Assembly: GCA_030620915.1 (NCBI GenBank)
Contig: JAUXIR010000067.1
Span: 1 to 7,473, forward strand
DNA from: Geopsychrobacter sp.
GTDB lineage: Bacteria > Desulfobacterota > Desulfuromonadia > Desulfuromonadales > Geopsychrobacteraceae
Reading direction: 5' to 3'
DNA: 7,473 nt
Position 1 is the stretch's first letter. Each line of letters starts with the position of its first letter. The notes below the pieces were generated by a model. That model ran no database searches. It had not been told where the DNA came from and saw only the letters and a list, made by a program, of their open reading frames with translations. Positions 7,391 to 7,473 of this stretch are shown piece by piece. The translations under genes were made by a program, and so were the position numbers.

Positions 7391-7473
7391 TCAGACCCGG
7401 ATGTCGAGAATAGCTCCGCGCTGCAGATCGGGCTGGGGGGTCATCTGTCGATAGCTTGCGGCTACCAGCGAGG
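7391..7473 (-). CDS. Possible C-terminal end of a convergent gene (partial)
   Basis: On the minus strand a frame runs in from the right edge for 26 codons and ends with TGA (complement of 7391-7393). The tail reads RQMTPQPDLQRGAILDIRV. About two thirds of its codons end in G or C, similar to the known genes here, and the residue mix looks protein-like. I do not recognise the family. A competing plus-strand frame is also open from before 7352 to the window end, but it has no start codon with a ribosome-binding site. The 41 bp between the recJ stop and this stop shows no clear terminator hairpin. The call is tentative because so little of the frame is visible. Confidence 0.35.
   Translation of the reverse strand, partial: SLVAASYRQMTPQPDLQRGAILDIRV

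Overview
The window is an ordinary, densely packed housekeeping stretch from a bacterium with about mid-50s % GC. All complete genes are on the plus strand. The gene order (queA end, tgt, yajC, secD, secF, TPR protein, beta-helix lipoprotein, recJ) and the protein sequences point to the Desulfuromonadales/Geobacterales group (Desulfuromonas/Pelobacter/Geobacter-like, formerly Deltaproteobacteria). That placement is inferred from remembered gene order and residue motifs; no search was run.

Positions 1-4704 look like one operon. It opens with the last nine codons of queA and continues with tgt; both act in queuosine modification of tRNA. Next come yajC, secD and secF, the accessory subunits of the Sec translocon that use the proton gradient to help pull proteins across the inner membrane. 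A small membrane-anchored TPR protein closes the group. Gaps are short, secD, secF and the TPR gene have good Shine-Dalgarno sequences, and a near-ideal Rho-independent terminator (4723-4762) ends the unit.

Positions 4789-7349 hold a second unit: a predicted lipoprotein with a right-handed parallel beta-helix, overlapping by 4 bp (TTGA) the start of recJ, the 5'-3' single-strand DNA exonuclease. Only 26 bp separate the terminator T-tract from the lipoprotein start, so how this pair is transcribed is not obvious. The last 124 bases (7350-7473) hold no complete gene, but the minus strand may carry the C-terminal end of a convergent gene.

I found no mobile element, CRISPR array, RNA gene or defence system, and no convincing new biological system. 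The points most worth checking are the promoter-less look of the lipoprotein-recJ pair, the coupling of an exported beta-helix protein to recJ, the TPR protein attached to the Sec operon, and start-codon choices for yajC, secD, tgt and recJ.
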